Source of the DNA: PVC group bacterium
GTDB lineage: Bacteria; Verrucomicrobiota; Kiritimatiellia; SS1-B-03-39; PXDE01
NCBI GenBank assembly: GCA_003566475.1
Contig: PXDE01000126.1
Coordinates: 1-11,309 of the forward strand
Length of the DNA: 11,309 nucleotides
Direction of reading: 5' to 3'
Part shown: one piece after another, positions 1 to 6,137 of the stretch
Layout of the letters: each line of letters opens with the position of its first letter
How positions within the stretch are numbered: position 1 is the first letter of the stretch
Notes under the pieces: model-generated
What the model was told of the DNA's origin: nothing
The model's input: only the letters and a program-made list of their open reading frames with translations
The model's database searches: none
Translations under genes and position numbers: made by a program

Positions 1-225
1 CTCCTCGGGAACCTCCTGGTCCCCACCGGCTTCCACCAGGATGTGGAAGTGGTTGTCCATGATGGCATGGGTGTGCAGCCGAACCCCGCAGAAGGCCCCG
101 CAGGCCCGCATGAGGTCCGTGAACCGGTCCTTCTCGGCCGGCCCCAGGCGCATCACCCGGTCCACGATGCGGCTCATCACATGGTAGCAGGTCCGCCCCT
201 CTCCCTTCGCTCTCGGCGTTCGCAT
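1..225 (-). CDS. REP-associated tyrosine transposase (IS200-like, Y1_Tnp), 5' part only
   Basis: The reverse strand from the ATG at 225 stays open for 75 codons and runs off the left edge. The protein starts MRTPRAKGEG and contains CYHVMSRIVDR (residues 13-23), the usual opening of RAYT and IS200-like transposases. It also contains MDNHFHILVE (56-65), whose H59-F60-H61 is the HUH metal-binding motif of Y1 single-strand transposases. The catalytic tyrosine would lie past the window edge and is not seen. A strong Shine-Dalgarno GGAGG sits 8 bases before the ATG. RAYTs are domesticated, usually single-copy proteins that nick or join REP palindromes rather than carrying their own terminal repeats. 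The GTAG-hairpin at 246-271 and the repeat cluster at 353-454 fit that role. An ordinary IS200/IS605 element is the alternative; the missing 3' half prevents a decision. Confidence 0.85.
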   Translation of the reverse strand, partial: MRTPRAKGEGRTCYHVMSRIVDRVMRLGPAEKDRFTDLMRACGAFCGVRLHTHAIMDNHFHILVEAGGDQEVPEE

Positions 226-245
226 GGCGCTGTCCTCCGGTGGTC

Positions 246-271
246 GGCCCGGCGGAATGCCGGGCCTCTAC
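246..271 (-). repeat. GTAG tetranucleotide plus hairpin in the RAYT leader (REP-like)
   Basis: On the minus strand GTAG (271-268) and one A are followed by a perfect 8-base stem, GGCCCGGC, with loop ATTCC (positions 266-246). A GTAG or GGAG tetranucleotide immediately 5' of a stem-loop is the known recognition signature of REP elements acted on by RAYT proteins. The hairpin lies between the RAYT ribosome binding site and its upstream region, so it could be a substrate, an autoregulatory site, or both. The structure is seen directly; binding is inferred. Confidence 0.6.
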
Positions 272-352
272 TCCTATAACAGGAAACTGACGGGCTCTTT
301 GCCGAAGAAAAATGACCTGAGCCCGAGAAAAGTTGGCCTGCCTCCCGAAACA

Positions 353-454
353 GGGCCTGTCCCTTGGCCGCAGAGAAGACCTGTCCCTATGGGATCCTGG
401 CCTGTGGCGAACACCTGTCCCCATCAACCCCAAGCCACAGAAAAGACCTGTCCC
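353..454 (+). repeat. Cluster of four GACCTGTCCC-type repeats
   Basis: Four copies of (GA)CCTGTCCC lie in 102 bases: 353-363 (GGGCCTGTCCC), 378-387, 413-422 (ACCTGTCCCC) and 445-454. Copies two and four are preceded by AGAA or AAAA, giving the form AGAAGACCTGTCCCT. The same word recurs at 1982-2083 in both orientations and, in weaker form, at 9554-9563 and 11299-11308. Position beside a RAYT gene and only in non-coding DNA suggests a REP-type family. Confidence 0.6.
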
Positions 455-628
455 TTTATCTCGCATCGCCCCAGAGCACCCGGGGGAGGGCGTTGCCACG
501 CAACGCAGGTGGTACGGAAGGAGCCGTGCAAGTCTTCCCAGACAGGATGCTAATCGACCAGGGGCGGCAAACCCGGGTCAGATGCCCGCCGGGTGCAGCA
601 GTTTTCGGTCGAACGAAACCAGGACGCT
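455..628. other. Intergenic stretch with no recognised element
   Basis: This is the remainder of the 403-base gap between the RAYT gene and the 428-residue protein gene. Open frames here are short and read through high-GC sequence without recognisable protein features. No convincing terminator for the minus-strand gene ending at 629 was found. Confidence 0.5.
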
Positions 629-1915
629 TCAGTCTCTTGCCGCGAACGGCTCGGCATCCCATCGATAGTCATCGGGATTCTCCCCGGGGGGCGGATCGGC
701 CACGACCGCCCATCCGTCGGGCCCGGTTTCGAACCGCAAGTTTGCCGCATGGCGCGAAGCCCGCCAGGCGGCTTCGGGAAGGTAGCTCCCAACCAGTGCC
801 TCCAGTTCCTGCGGAAGGTGGCCGTGATCCGTCTGGTGGCCAAGCACCGCCACCACCGCCGCCGAGGCCACCGCGGAAAGCTCGCCCTGCTTCGCCCTTT
901 GTGCTGCAAACTCCGCGGCTTCGAAGGCAAACGGGGCGTACGCGAGCCCAAGGGGATCCTGGTAGAAGAGCCATCGCCACCCGAACGGCAACGCCTGGAG
1001 CCGCTCCCGCAGCCGAGTCGCAACCGGATCCGACGGAACCTCGGCCTCCCTGACTAGGTGCTGGTAGAGCGCGGTCAGATTGCGCTCCATGCCTTGGCGG
1101 GAACTGCCCCGAATTACGCCGAAGAAGCGGCGGGTATGATTGACCGCAGGTGAAATGTCCATGAGATCCTGTGTTACGTAATCCCAGGGGTCGAACTCCG
1201 GATCTCGGAGGGTGATCAGGTCGGTCTGGGCTTGGAGCCGAAGCCTCTCGACCTGGGGCTGGCCCTCCCCGGCGGCAAGGAAACGTTCGATCCATTGTGC
1301 CCTTACCGCCGATGGGAGGTTGTGCGCCGCAGCCACCCGACGGGCGATGGCGCTCAGGGTGATCCGGTTCGTCGAGGCGACGAGCGCTTCGGTAGGCAGT
1401 CCTCCCCGTTCGAGGATTCGCGTCATCTCCAGCCCTAGGACCAGTCCTTCGGTGGCCTGATCCCAATCCTGGGCCGCCGCGTCCCGGACGATACGGAGGG
1501 TTAGCAGAGACGATGCCCGTAGGGCAGGCATGGTGAGGCCAGAAGCCTCGTTGAGGTTGTCTGGAAAAGGCATCCGCGCTTCGGGATCCTTGATCGCTTC
1601 CCGGAGCAGACCCAGAGTCGGCTCCAAAAGGTCGGCCGCTCCGCGGATCTGCGCTTCGTTCTGGGGAGGCCATCCGTGCTCACGGACCTCCCGGGCCATT
1701 CCTAGCCAGTTGGCGGGCCGTTCCGGCACCGCGCCGAGCGCTTGCAGGAACAGGTCCGTGCCGCTTCCGGGCACCACATCGGCCCGGTCCAGAAACCCCA
1801 GCGCGGGCGTAAGATCCACCTCCGGGAGTGGCTCGATCCACGGCTTCCGGTAGGCCAGGAAAGCTGCGGGGGGCCCGATCAGCGCGGCGAGAACCACGAC
1901 GCATCCCTTTTTCAT
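629..1915 (-). CDS. Membrane-anchored protein of unknown function, 428 aa
   Basis: The ORF runs from the ATG at 1915 to the TGA at 631-629. The start is supported by AGGAG (positions 1926-1922) six bases upstream and by a typical export N-terminus: MKKG followed by a hydrophobic stretch to about residue 22 with no clear cleavage site. It is therefore probably a single N-terminal membrane anchor with the rest outside the cytoplasm. The body is rich in Ala, Leu, Arg and Glu, looks alpha-helical, and has no enzymatic motif I recognise. Near the C-terminus the segment around DHGHLPQELEALVGSYLPEA resembles the 'G.LP..L..LVP.YL' segment seen in pilin-like and many uncharacterised PVC-group proteins. 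Repeat-filled DNA isolates the gene on both sides and no partner can be named. The reading frame is real by codon bias and start context; the function is unknown. Confidence 0.85.
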   Translation of the reverse strand: MKKGCVVVLAALIGPPAAFLAYRKPWIEPLPEVDLTPALGFLDRADVVPGSGTDLFLQALGAVPERPANWLGMAREVREHGWPPQNEAQIRGAADLLEPTLGLLREAIKDPEARMPFPDNLNEASGLTMPALRASSLLTLRIVRDAAAQDWDQATEGLVLGLEMTRILERGGLPTEALVASTNRITLSAIARRVAAAHNLPSAVRAQWIERFLAAGEGQPQVERLRLQAQTDLITLRDPEFDPWDYVTQDLMDISPAVNHTRRFFGVIRGSSRQGMERNLTALYQHLVREAEVPSDPVATRLRERLQALPFGWRWLFYQDPLGLAYAPFAFEAAEFAAQRAKQGELSAVASAAVVAVLGHQTDHGHLPQELEALVGSYLPEAAWRASRHAANLRFETGPDGWAVVADPPPGENPDDYRWDAEPFAARD

Positions 1916-1981
1916 GCCCCGCTCCTACTCCTGCCCGGCCCCGCTGTCCAGCCTTGGGCCAGCGGGACCAGGAACTACAAT

Positions 1982-2083
1982 GGGACAGGTCTGGTCGCCT
2001 GACAGAAGACCTGTCCCTTTCGGCCCACGCGCGATCCGGACCCGCTGCCCCGTATCCTGGATCTGGCGAGGTAGACCTGTCCC
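1982..2083. repeat. Second GACCTGTCCC cluster, with an inverted pair
   Basis: GGGACAGGTCT (1982-1992) and AGACCTGTCCC (2007-2017) form an 11-base perfect inverted repeat around a 14-base loop. A third copy, GACCTGTCCC, lies at 2074-2083. The set fills the 244-base gap between the divergent genes that start at 1915 and 2160. Head-to-head pairing is the arrangement expected of REP/BIME elements. The copy at 2007-2017 has the same AGAA prefix as the copy at 378-387. Confidence 0.65.
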
Positions 2084-2123
2084 TGGCTAGGGTGGCGAAG
2101 GCATGGACTGCCCATACGGCGGG

Positions 2124-2153
2124 TTGCGGCGGGTGCGTCGGACGGGGTAGGGT
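2124..2153 (+). promoter_or_regulatory. Candidate leaderless promoter for the GH10 gene
   Basis: TTGCGG (2124-2129), an 18-base spacer and TAGGGT (2148-2153) lie directly before the gene, with only six bases between the -10 hexamer and the ATG at 2160. No Shine-Dalgarno is needed if transcription starts at or next to the ATG. The same TANNNT-N6-ATG spacing occurs at two other genes in the window, which is the main support. Confidence 0.35.
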
Positions 2154-2159
2154 CGGGGC

Positions 2160-3440
2160 ATGCGAATCGACCGACGCCTTTTCTTTGCCGCCTGCACCCT
2201 GGGAGCCTTCATGACGTCTCACGCCCTGGCCGGGATCGACCCGGAGTTCATCGCCGAGTCCGACCGCCGCATCGAGGCGCACCGCAAGGGGGACTTCGCC
2301 GTGGACCTGCCGGCGGAGCGGATGGCGGACGCGGAGGCCCGCGGGGTGTCGGTACGGCTGGTCCGGCACCGGTTTCAGTTCGGGATGTGCCTCACGGGCA
2401 ACCCGGAGTCGCCGCATCCCCGCGAACGGCGGTACTTCGAGTTCGTGCGGGAGAACTTCAACACCGTGGTGATGGAGAACGCGGCCAAATGGTACGCCAC
2501 CGAGAAGGTGCCGGGGACGCTGACCTACGAGGACGCGGACCGGCTGCTGAAATGGGCCGACGACCACGGCCTGACCATGCGCGGCCACACCCTGTTCTGG
2601 TCCAAACCCAAGTTCGTGCAGGAATGGGTGCAGGAACTCGACGAGGAGGCCCTCCGGACGGCGGTGGAACGGCGGCTGGAGAACGTGGTCACCCGCTACC
2701 GGGGCCGCCTTTCGGCCTGGGACGTGAACAACGAGATGCTCGACGGCTCGTTCTACCAGGACCGCCTGGGGCCGGAGATCCGGCCCTGGATGTTCCGGCG
2801 GGCCCAGGAGCTCGACCCCGACACCCCGCTGTTTGTGAACGAGTACGGCATTCTGGGCAGCGAGGAGAAGACCGCGCGCTACCTCGCCCTTATCCGCGGC
2901 CTCCGCGAGGCCGGAGCGCCGGTGGGGGGCGTGGGCATCCAGGAGCATGCCAGCGAGCGGCTGGTGCGGGGGATGCGCCCGGATCGGGAAGACCGGCCGG
3001 AGCGCCGGGAATGGTACCACATCCATCCCCGCGAGGCCTGGGCCAGCCTCGACGCCGTAGCCGAGCTGGGCCTGCCCATCCATCTTACGGAGATCAGCGC
3101 CCGCACCCCCAGTCAGGAGGAGCGGGCCGACGCCATCGAGACCATCCTGCGGGTGGGGTTCGCCCACCCGTCGGTGGACCTGATCCTGCTCTGGGGCTTC
3201 TGGGCCCGCCGCCACTGGCTGGGGGCGGACGCGGCCCTGGTCGACGCGGACTTCAACCTCCTCCCCGCCGGCCGGCGCTACCGGCAGCTCGTGCACGAGA
3301 CCTGGACCACCCGGATCGAGGACCTGCGCCCGGACGAGGAGGGCCGACTGCGGTTCCGGGGCTTCTTCGGCACCTACGAGGTCACGGGCACCGATGCCGA
3401 TGGCGAGCCCTGGGCGCATCGGGCCGAGCTGGGGCCGTAA
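2160..3440 (+). CDS. Secreted glycoside hydrolase family 10 (endo-1,4-beta-xylanase-like), 426 aa
   Basis: GH10 enzymes cleave beta-1,4 xylan backbones with retention of configuration. Residues 1-24 form a signal peptide (RR, hydrophobic core, SHALA|G), so the enzyme is exported. The catalytic barrel shows RGHTLFW (141-147), WDVNNE with probable acid/base Glu192 (canonical WDVVNE), FVNEYG (225-230), GVGIQEH (257-263), LTEIS with probable nucleophile Glu311, and LLWGFW (343-348). A short N-terminal segment (about 25-75) and a small beta-rich C-terminal part (about 385-420, FRGFFGTYEVTG) flank the barrel; no carbohydrate-binding module or dockerin is seen. Differences from textbook GH10 are Asn190 in place of Val and WGFWARRHW in place of the usual WGxxDxxSW, so a substrate other than plain xylan is possible. 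The start at 2160 is chosen for the signal peptide and the -10 hexamer six bases upstream. No polysaccharide-use genes lie next to it. Confidence 0.92.
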   Translation: MRIDRRLFFAACTLGAFMTSHALAGIDPEFIAESDRRIEAHRKGDFAVDLPAERMADAEARGVSVRLVRHRFQFGMCLTGNPESPHPRERRYFEFVRENFNTVVMENAAKWYATEKVPGTLTYEDADRLLKWADDHGLTMRGHTLFWSKPKFVQEWVQELDEEALRTAVERRLENVVTRYRGRLSAWDVNNEMLDGSFYQDRLGPEIRPWMFRRAQELDPDTPLFVNEYGILGSEEKTARYLALIRGLREAGAPVGGVGIQEHASERLVRGMRPDREDRPERREWYHIHPREAWASLDAVAELGLPIHLTEISARTPSQEERADAIETILRVGFAHPSVDLILLWGFWARRHWLGADAALVDADFNLLPAGRRYRQLVHETWTTRIEDLRPDEEGRLRFRGFFGTYEVTGTDADGEPWAHRAELGP

Positions 3441-3447
3441 GGGGGAA

Positions 3448-3476
3448 GTGTCGGCCGCTGAACGGCCCTGAGACAC
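3448..3476 (+). terminator. Bulged hairpin just after the GH10 gene, possible terminator
   Basis: GTGTC and GGCCG (3448-3457) pair with CGGCC and GACAC (3463-3467, 3472-3476) around a CTGAA loop, with a four-base bulge. It starts eight bases after the stop codon. There is no T-run, so intrinsic termination is uncertain; it may only stabilise the 3' end. Confidence 0.3.
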
Positions 3477-3608
3477 GCTGAAGACCGCCGCTCTCCCTCG
3501 CAGACTCGGTCGAGCGGCCGCCCGCCTTCGCCAGGCTACGGCGCGGCAGGCTACAGGACGCTGGGTACTGCCGTGGTGTCTTATCGTCCCCATCCGGCGC
3601 CGGGCCCC
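3477..3608. other. Intergenic stretch with a GCCTTCGCCAGGCTACGG phrase
   Basis: No gene is supported. The phrase CGCCTTCGCCAGGCTACGGCG (around 3523-3543) sits inside an imperfect GC-rich inverted repeat. The word TGAGACAC occurs on both sides, at 3469 and 3617, with GTGTCTTA on the opposite sense near 3574-3581. It may be another decayed intergenic repeat. Confidence 0.35.
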
Positions 3609-3839
3609 GCCTGCACTGAGACACCATGAACGCTGTCCCCCACAAACCGCCGGCCACCAACAGGATGCCCCTGACGTGGCACGGTGCTTCCAGCCCGTGC
3701 CACGGGGTGCCGCCCGGCGGCGGCTTCACTTCGTCAATTTGCCTTCGTCAATCTTCAATCTTCGGCTTTCCCGCATCCCGCATCCCGCATCCCGTACCCC
3801 GTATCGCCCCCGCCGTCCCACGCCCTATCCGGCTGAACC
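3609..3839 (+). repeat. Composite intergenic repeat, copy A
   Basis: This stretch shares its order of blocks with 9677-9944. The blocks are GCCTGCWCTGAGACACC with CATG, then CCACCA, then GACGTGGCACGG opening a hairpin, then heptamers of the GCATCCC type, then CGCCGTC and ATCCGGCTGAACC. In copy A the hairpin is CGTGGCACGG (3675-3684) pairing perfectly with CCGTGCCACG (3695-3704) across a ten-base loop. Between hairpin and heptamers the two copies differ entirely. No ORF with coding character spans it. It behaves like a dispersed structured element of unknown role. Confidence 0.65.
3731..3814 (+). repeat. Heptamer array, 12 phased 7-base units
   Basis: From 3731 the sequence divides cleanly into 12 units of seven bases without slippage. 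TCGTCAA occurs twice (3731, 3745), then TCTTCAA and TCTTCGG, then GCATCCC three times in a row (3773-3793), then GTACCCC, GTATCGC and CCCCGCC. Units differ but keep the seven-base register. Translated on either strand this gives a seven-residue periodic peptide, which explains spurious ORFs here. Confidence 0.75.
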
Positions 3840-3896
3840 ACGGCGGTGCAGAGGCGCTCACTGCCGCCCGGCTTCCCTTGTCGGAAGCCGCCGTGC

Positions 3897-3902
3897 TAGG
3901 GT
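3897..3902 (+). promoter_or_regulatory. Candidate -10 hexamer for a leaderless acyltransferase transcript
   Basis: TAGGGT sits six bases before the ATG at 3909, the same hexamer and spacing as at the GH10 gene. No purine-rich ribosome binding site precedes the ATG. The best -35-like hexamer 18 bases upstream is TTCCCT (3873-3878), which is weak. Confidence 0.3.
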
Positions 3903-3908
3903 CCGCGC

Positions 3909-4691
3909 ATGACGGACGCGCCCAGAAAGGAATCGGTGGTGATCCAGCAGGAGCTGGCCCGGGGGTCGAAGGTGGCGGCCTACCGGGATCTGGTCATCGG
4001 CCGTCCCGGGTGGCGGGCGCTGGTGCGGTACGAGCTGGTCATGCTGCTGAGCCAGAACGTCCCCGGGGCCCTGGGGCTGTGGCTGCGGTCCAAGCTCTAT
4101 CCCTGCCTGCTCGGGGCCTGCGGCCGGGGGGTGGTGTTCGGCAAGGACGTGGTACTGCGCCATCCCCACAAGATCCGGGTGGCCGACGGGGCGGTGTTCG
4201 ACGACCATGTGGTGCTCGACGCCAAAGGCCGCGACAACGCCGGAATCGAGGTGGGCGAAGGGACGTTCGTGGGCCGGAACTCGATTCTGTCCTGCAAGAA
4301 CGGCGACCTCACGCTGGGCCGCCGGGTCAACATCGGGTTCCACTGCGAGGTGTTCAGCGGGAGCCGGGTGACTCTGGGCGACGACGCGATGCTGGCCGCC
4401 TACACCTATGTGGTGGGGGGTGGGCATGACTTCGACGACCCCGACCGCCCGGCCAGCGTCCAGGGCCGCAGTTCGCGCGGCGTGGAGATCGGGGCGGGGG
4501 TCTGGCTGGGCGCGGGGGCGAAAGTGCTCGACGGGGTCACCGTGGGGGCGGGAACCATCGGGGGGGCGGGGGCGGTGGTGACCAAGAACCTTCCGGCCGA
4601 CGTGATCGCCGCTGGCGTGCCCGCCAAGGTGGTGCGGGAGCGAGCGCCGGCATCGGAAAAGGAGATGGGGCGCGGAGAAGGTGGTCCGTAG
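3909..4691 (+). CDS. Left-handed beta-helix (hexapeptide-repeat) O-acyltransferase, 260 aa
   Basis: The protein moves an acetyl or similar acyl group from CoA to an acceptor, by analogy with the LbH family; the acceptor cannot be read from sequence. An N-terminal helical part (1-70) is followed by imperfect hexapeptide turns from about 72 to 235 (FGKDVVL, VGEGTFVG, LGRRVNIG, LGDDAML, IGAGVWLGAGAKV, VGAGTIGGAGAVV). The C-terminal seal is the family-typical NLPADVIAAGVPAKVV (227-242). His173 in GGHDFDDPDRP is the likely catalytic histidine, in the position used by the xenobiotic and sugar O-acetyltransferase subgroup. No signal peptide is seen, so it is cytoplasmic or membrane-associated. The downstream CapK-like gene on the same strand, 126 bases later, suggests joint work on surface polysaccharide or glycolipid. 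The start has no Shine-Dalgarno but a -10 hexamer six bases upstream. Confidence 0.9.
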   Translation: MTDAPRKESVVIQQELARGSKVAAYRDLVIGRPGWRALVRYELVMLLSQNVPGALGLWLRSKLYPCLLGACGRGVVFGKDVVLRHPHKIRVADGAVFDDHVVLDAKGRDNAGIEVGEGTFVGRNSILSCKNGDLTLGRRVNIGFHCEVFSGSRVTLGDDAMLAAYTYVVGGGHDFDDPDRPASVQGRSSRGVEIGAGVWLGAGAKVLDGVTVGAGTIGGAGAVVTKNLPADVIAAGVPAKVVRERAPASEKEMGRGEGGP

Positions 4692-4737
4692 CGTCGGCAT
4701 CATCGAGAGCCGACTGAAAGCCCGCAGGGAGACAGAC

Positions 4738-4821
4738 ATGGGGACGCGGTGGATCGGCATGGGTATCGGGTTGCGGATGGGGTGCTCCGCCCGGCCTCCG
4801 GAGCGGAGCCTCCGCTCATGA
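4738..4821 (+). CDS. Possible 27-codon leader ORF overlapping the CapK-like start
   Basis: AGGGAG (about 4727-4732) is the best Shine-Dalgarno of this region. It stands a few bases before an ATG at 4738 whose frame stays open for 27 codons and ends at TGA 4819-4821. That stop overlaps the ATG at 4818 of the next gene (ATGA overlap). The peptide (MGTRWIGMGIG...) has no recognised family and may only serve to bring ribosomes to the hairpin-masked start of the next gene. It could also be chance, since high-GC DNA has few stops. Confidence 0.4.
   Translation: MGTRWIGMGIGLRMGCSARPPERSLRS
4796..4817 (+). promoter_or_regulatory. Two mutually exclusive hairpins burying the CapK-like ribosome binding site
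   Basis: GAGCGGA (4801-4807) pairs perfectly with TCCGCTC (4811-4817) around loop GCC, ending exactly at the ATG. Alternatively CTCCG (4796-4800) pairs with CGGAG (4804-4808) around GAG. Both bury GGAG (4805-4808), the only ribosome binding site candidate for the start at 4818. Ribosomes finishing the leader ORF would open them. Confidence 0.4.
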
Positions 4822-6137
4822 GCACCCTTCTGGACGCGATTGCCCTTCGATGGCCGCCGCGGGACCGGACGCGGATGCTGGTGGCGCGGGACCGGCGGGT
4901 GGCCCGGCTGGTCGCCGACGCGTATGCCCGGGTGCCCGGATTCCGGAGGCGAATGGATCGGGCGGGGCTTGGACCGGAAGATCTCCGGTCGGCGGACGAC
5001 CTCCGGCGCCTGCCCCCCGTCGGCAAGGCCGATCTTCGGGCCGACGGTGACGATGCGCTTGTCGGCGGCGCCCGGAATTCCCGCCTCTGGGTCAAGTTCA
5101 CCACCGGTTCCACCGGCCAGCCCCTGCATATTGTCCGCACGGCCGGCGAACGCCTTCTCGGGACGTTGGTCCAGCGACGCCGGATGCGGGCCTATCCGAC
5201 CCCCTTTCGGGCGCGGATGGTGGCCATCAGCATGCACGGAGGGAAGACGGATCCCGACGCCCGGCAGCGCCGGTGGGCGGCGGCCTCGGACCTTCTGCAG
5301 GGGCGGCGGATCAACCTCGACTGCCGCCTCCCTCCGGAGGAGCTGGCCCGGCGCATCGGGGAGGCCAGGCCCGCCATCGTCCTGGGCTACGCGGGAACCC
5401 TGGCCGCCATTGGCGACCACCTCACCCGACACGGCCCGCTCCTTCACCCCCCCCGCTTCCTGCTCTCGGGAGCGGAGACCCTGACCCCGCTCCGCCGACG
5501 CCAGATCACCGACGGCTTCCGGGGTCCGGTCTTCGACTATTACGGCGCCATGGAGATGGGGATCATCGCCTGGGAGTGCCCGCAGACCGGGCTCTACCAC
5601 CTCGCGGACGACCACGTGGTGCTGCACCTGGTCCGGGACGGCGTGCCCGTCCCCTTCGAGGACGGTGCCTGCGGCGAGGCGGTGCTGACCAACCTCCACG
5701 CTCGGGCCATGCCGTTCATCCGCTACCGGCTGGCCGACGCTTTGGTGGCCGGGCCCACGCCATGCCCGTGCGGCGCGCCCTGGGCCACTCTCCGCAGGGT
5801 CGAAGGCCGCTGGATCGACCATTTCGTCCTTCCCGACGGATACCTGGCCCATCCCTTCGGCATCTCGGAGACCTTTGTCACGAGCTCGCCGTTCCTCCGG
5901 CAATATCAGATGGTCCAGGAGGCCCCGGACCTCCTGCGGATCCGGGTCGTGACGGACTCCCCTCCGCCGGAGACCTGGGGCGCCGAGGTGGAACGTCGGA
6001 TCCGGAAACACCTCGGGCACCCGGTGCGGGTGGACATCGAGCGCATGGATGCGCTGCCCCCAGCGCCGGGCGGCAAGCACAAGCTCTTCGAATCGCGGGT
6101 GCCTAGGACAGGAGCAGATCCAGATCCTCGGGGGTGA
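4818..6137 (+). CDS. PaaK/CapK-like adenylate-forming enzyme (phenylacetate-CoA ligase family), 439 aa
   Basis: The family activates a carboxylic acid as an acyl-adenylate, often passing it to CoA; CapK-type members occur in capsule and exopolysaccharide clusters with unknown substrates. Visible motifs are the ATP-binding loop TTGSTGQP (95-102), FLLSGAETLT (214-223), YYGAMEMG (241-248, the YGxxE motif), IRYRLAD (301-307), a CPCG pair (316-319) and GGKHKLFES (418-426) holding the expected C-terminal lysine. The N-terminus (LLDAIALRW...RRVARLVADAYARVPGFRRRM) matches the family start, so ATG 4818 is preferred over the in-frame ATG at 4749. The last ten residues run past the usual family end into DNA shared with the convergent SNF2 gene. 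With the upstream acyltransferase it suggests acyl decoration of a polysaccharide or lipid. The exact substrate is unknown. Confidence 0.9.
   Translation: MSTLLDAIALRWPPRDRTRMLVARDRRVARLVADAYARVPGFRRRMDRAGLGPEDLRSADDLRRLPPVGKADLRADGDDALVGGARNSRLWVKFTTGSTGQPLHIVRTAGERLLGTLVQRRRMRAYPTPFRARMVAISMHGGKTDPDARQRRWAAASDLLQGRRINLDCRLPPEELARRIGEARPAIVLGYAGTLAAIGDHLTRHGPLLHPPRFLLSGAETLTPLRRRQITDGFRGPVFDYYGAMEMGIIAWECPQTGLYHLADDHVVLHLVRDGVPVPFEDGACGEAVLTNLHARAMPFIRYRLADALVAGPTPCPCGAPWATLRRVEGRWIDHFVLPDGYLAHPFGISETFVTSSPFLRQYQMVQEAPDLLRIRVVTDSPPPETWGAEVERRIRKHLGHPVRVDIERMDALPPAPGGKHKLFESRVPRTGADPDPRG

Noticed and set aside
1680..3593. Minus-strand open frame of 637 codons across the GH10 gene
   Set aside because: It is antisense to a well-supported secreted enzyme and crosses a repeat-filled intergenic region.
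3858..6080. Minus-strand open frame of 740 codons across the acyltransferase and CapK-like genes
   Set aside because: It is antisense to two genes with clear family motifs, composition is Pro/Arg/His-rich, and no start context is seen.
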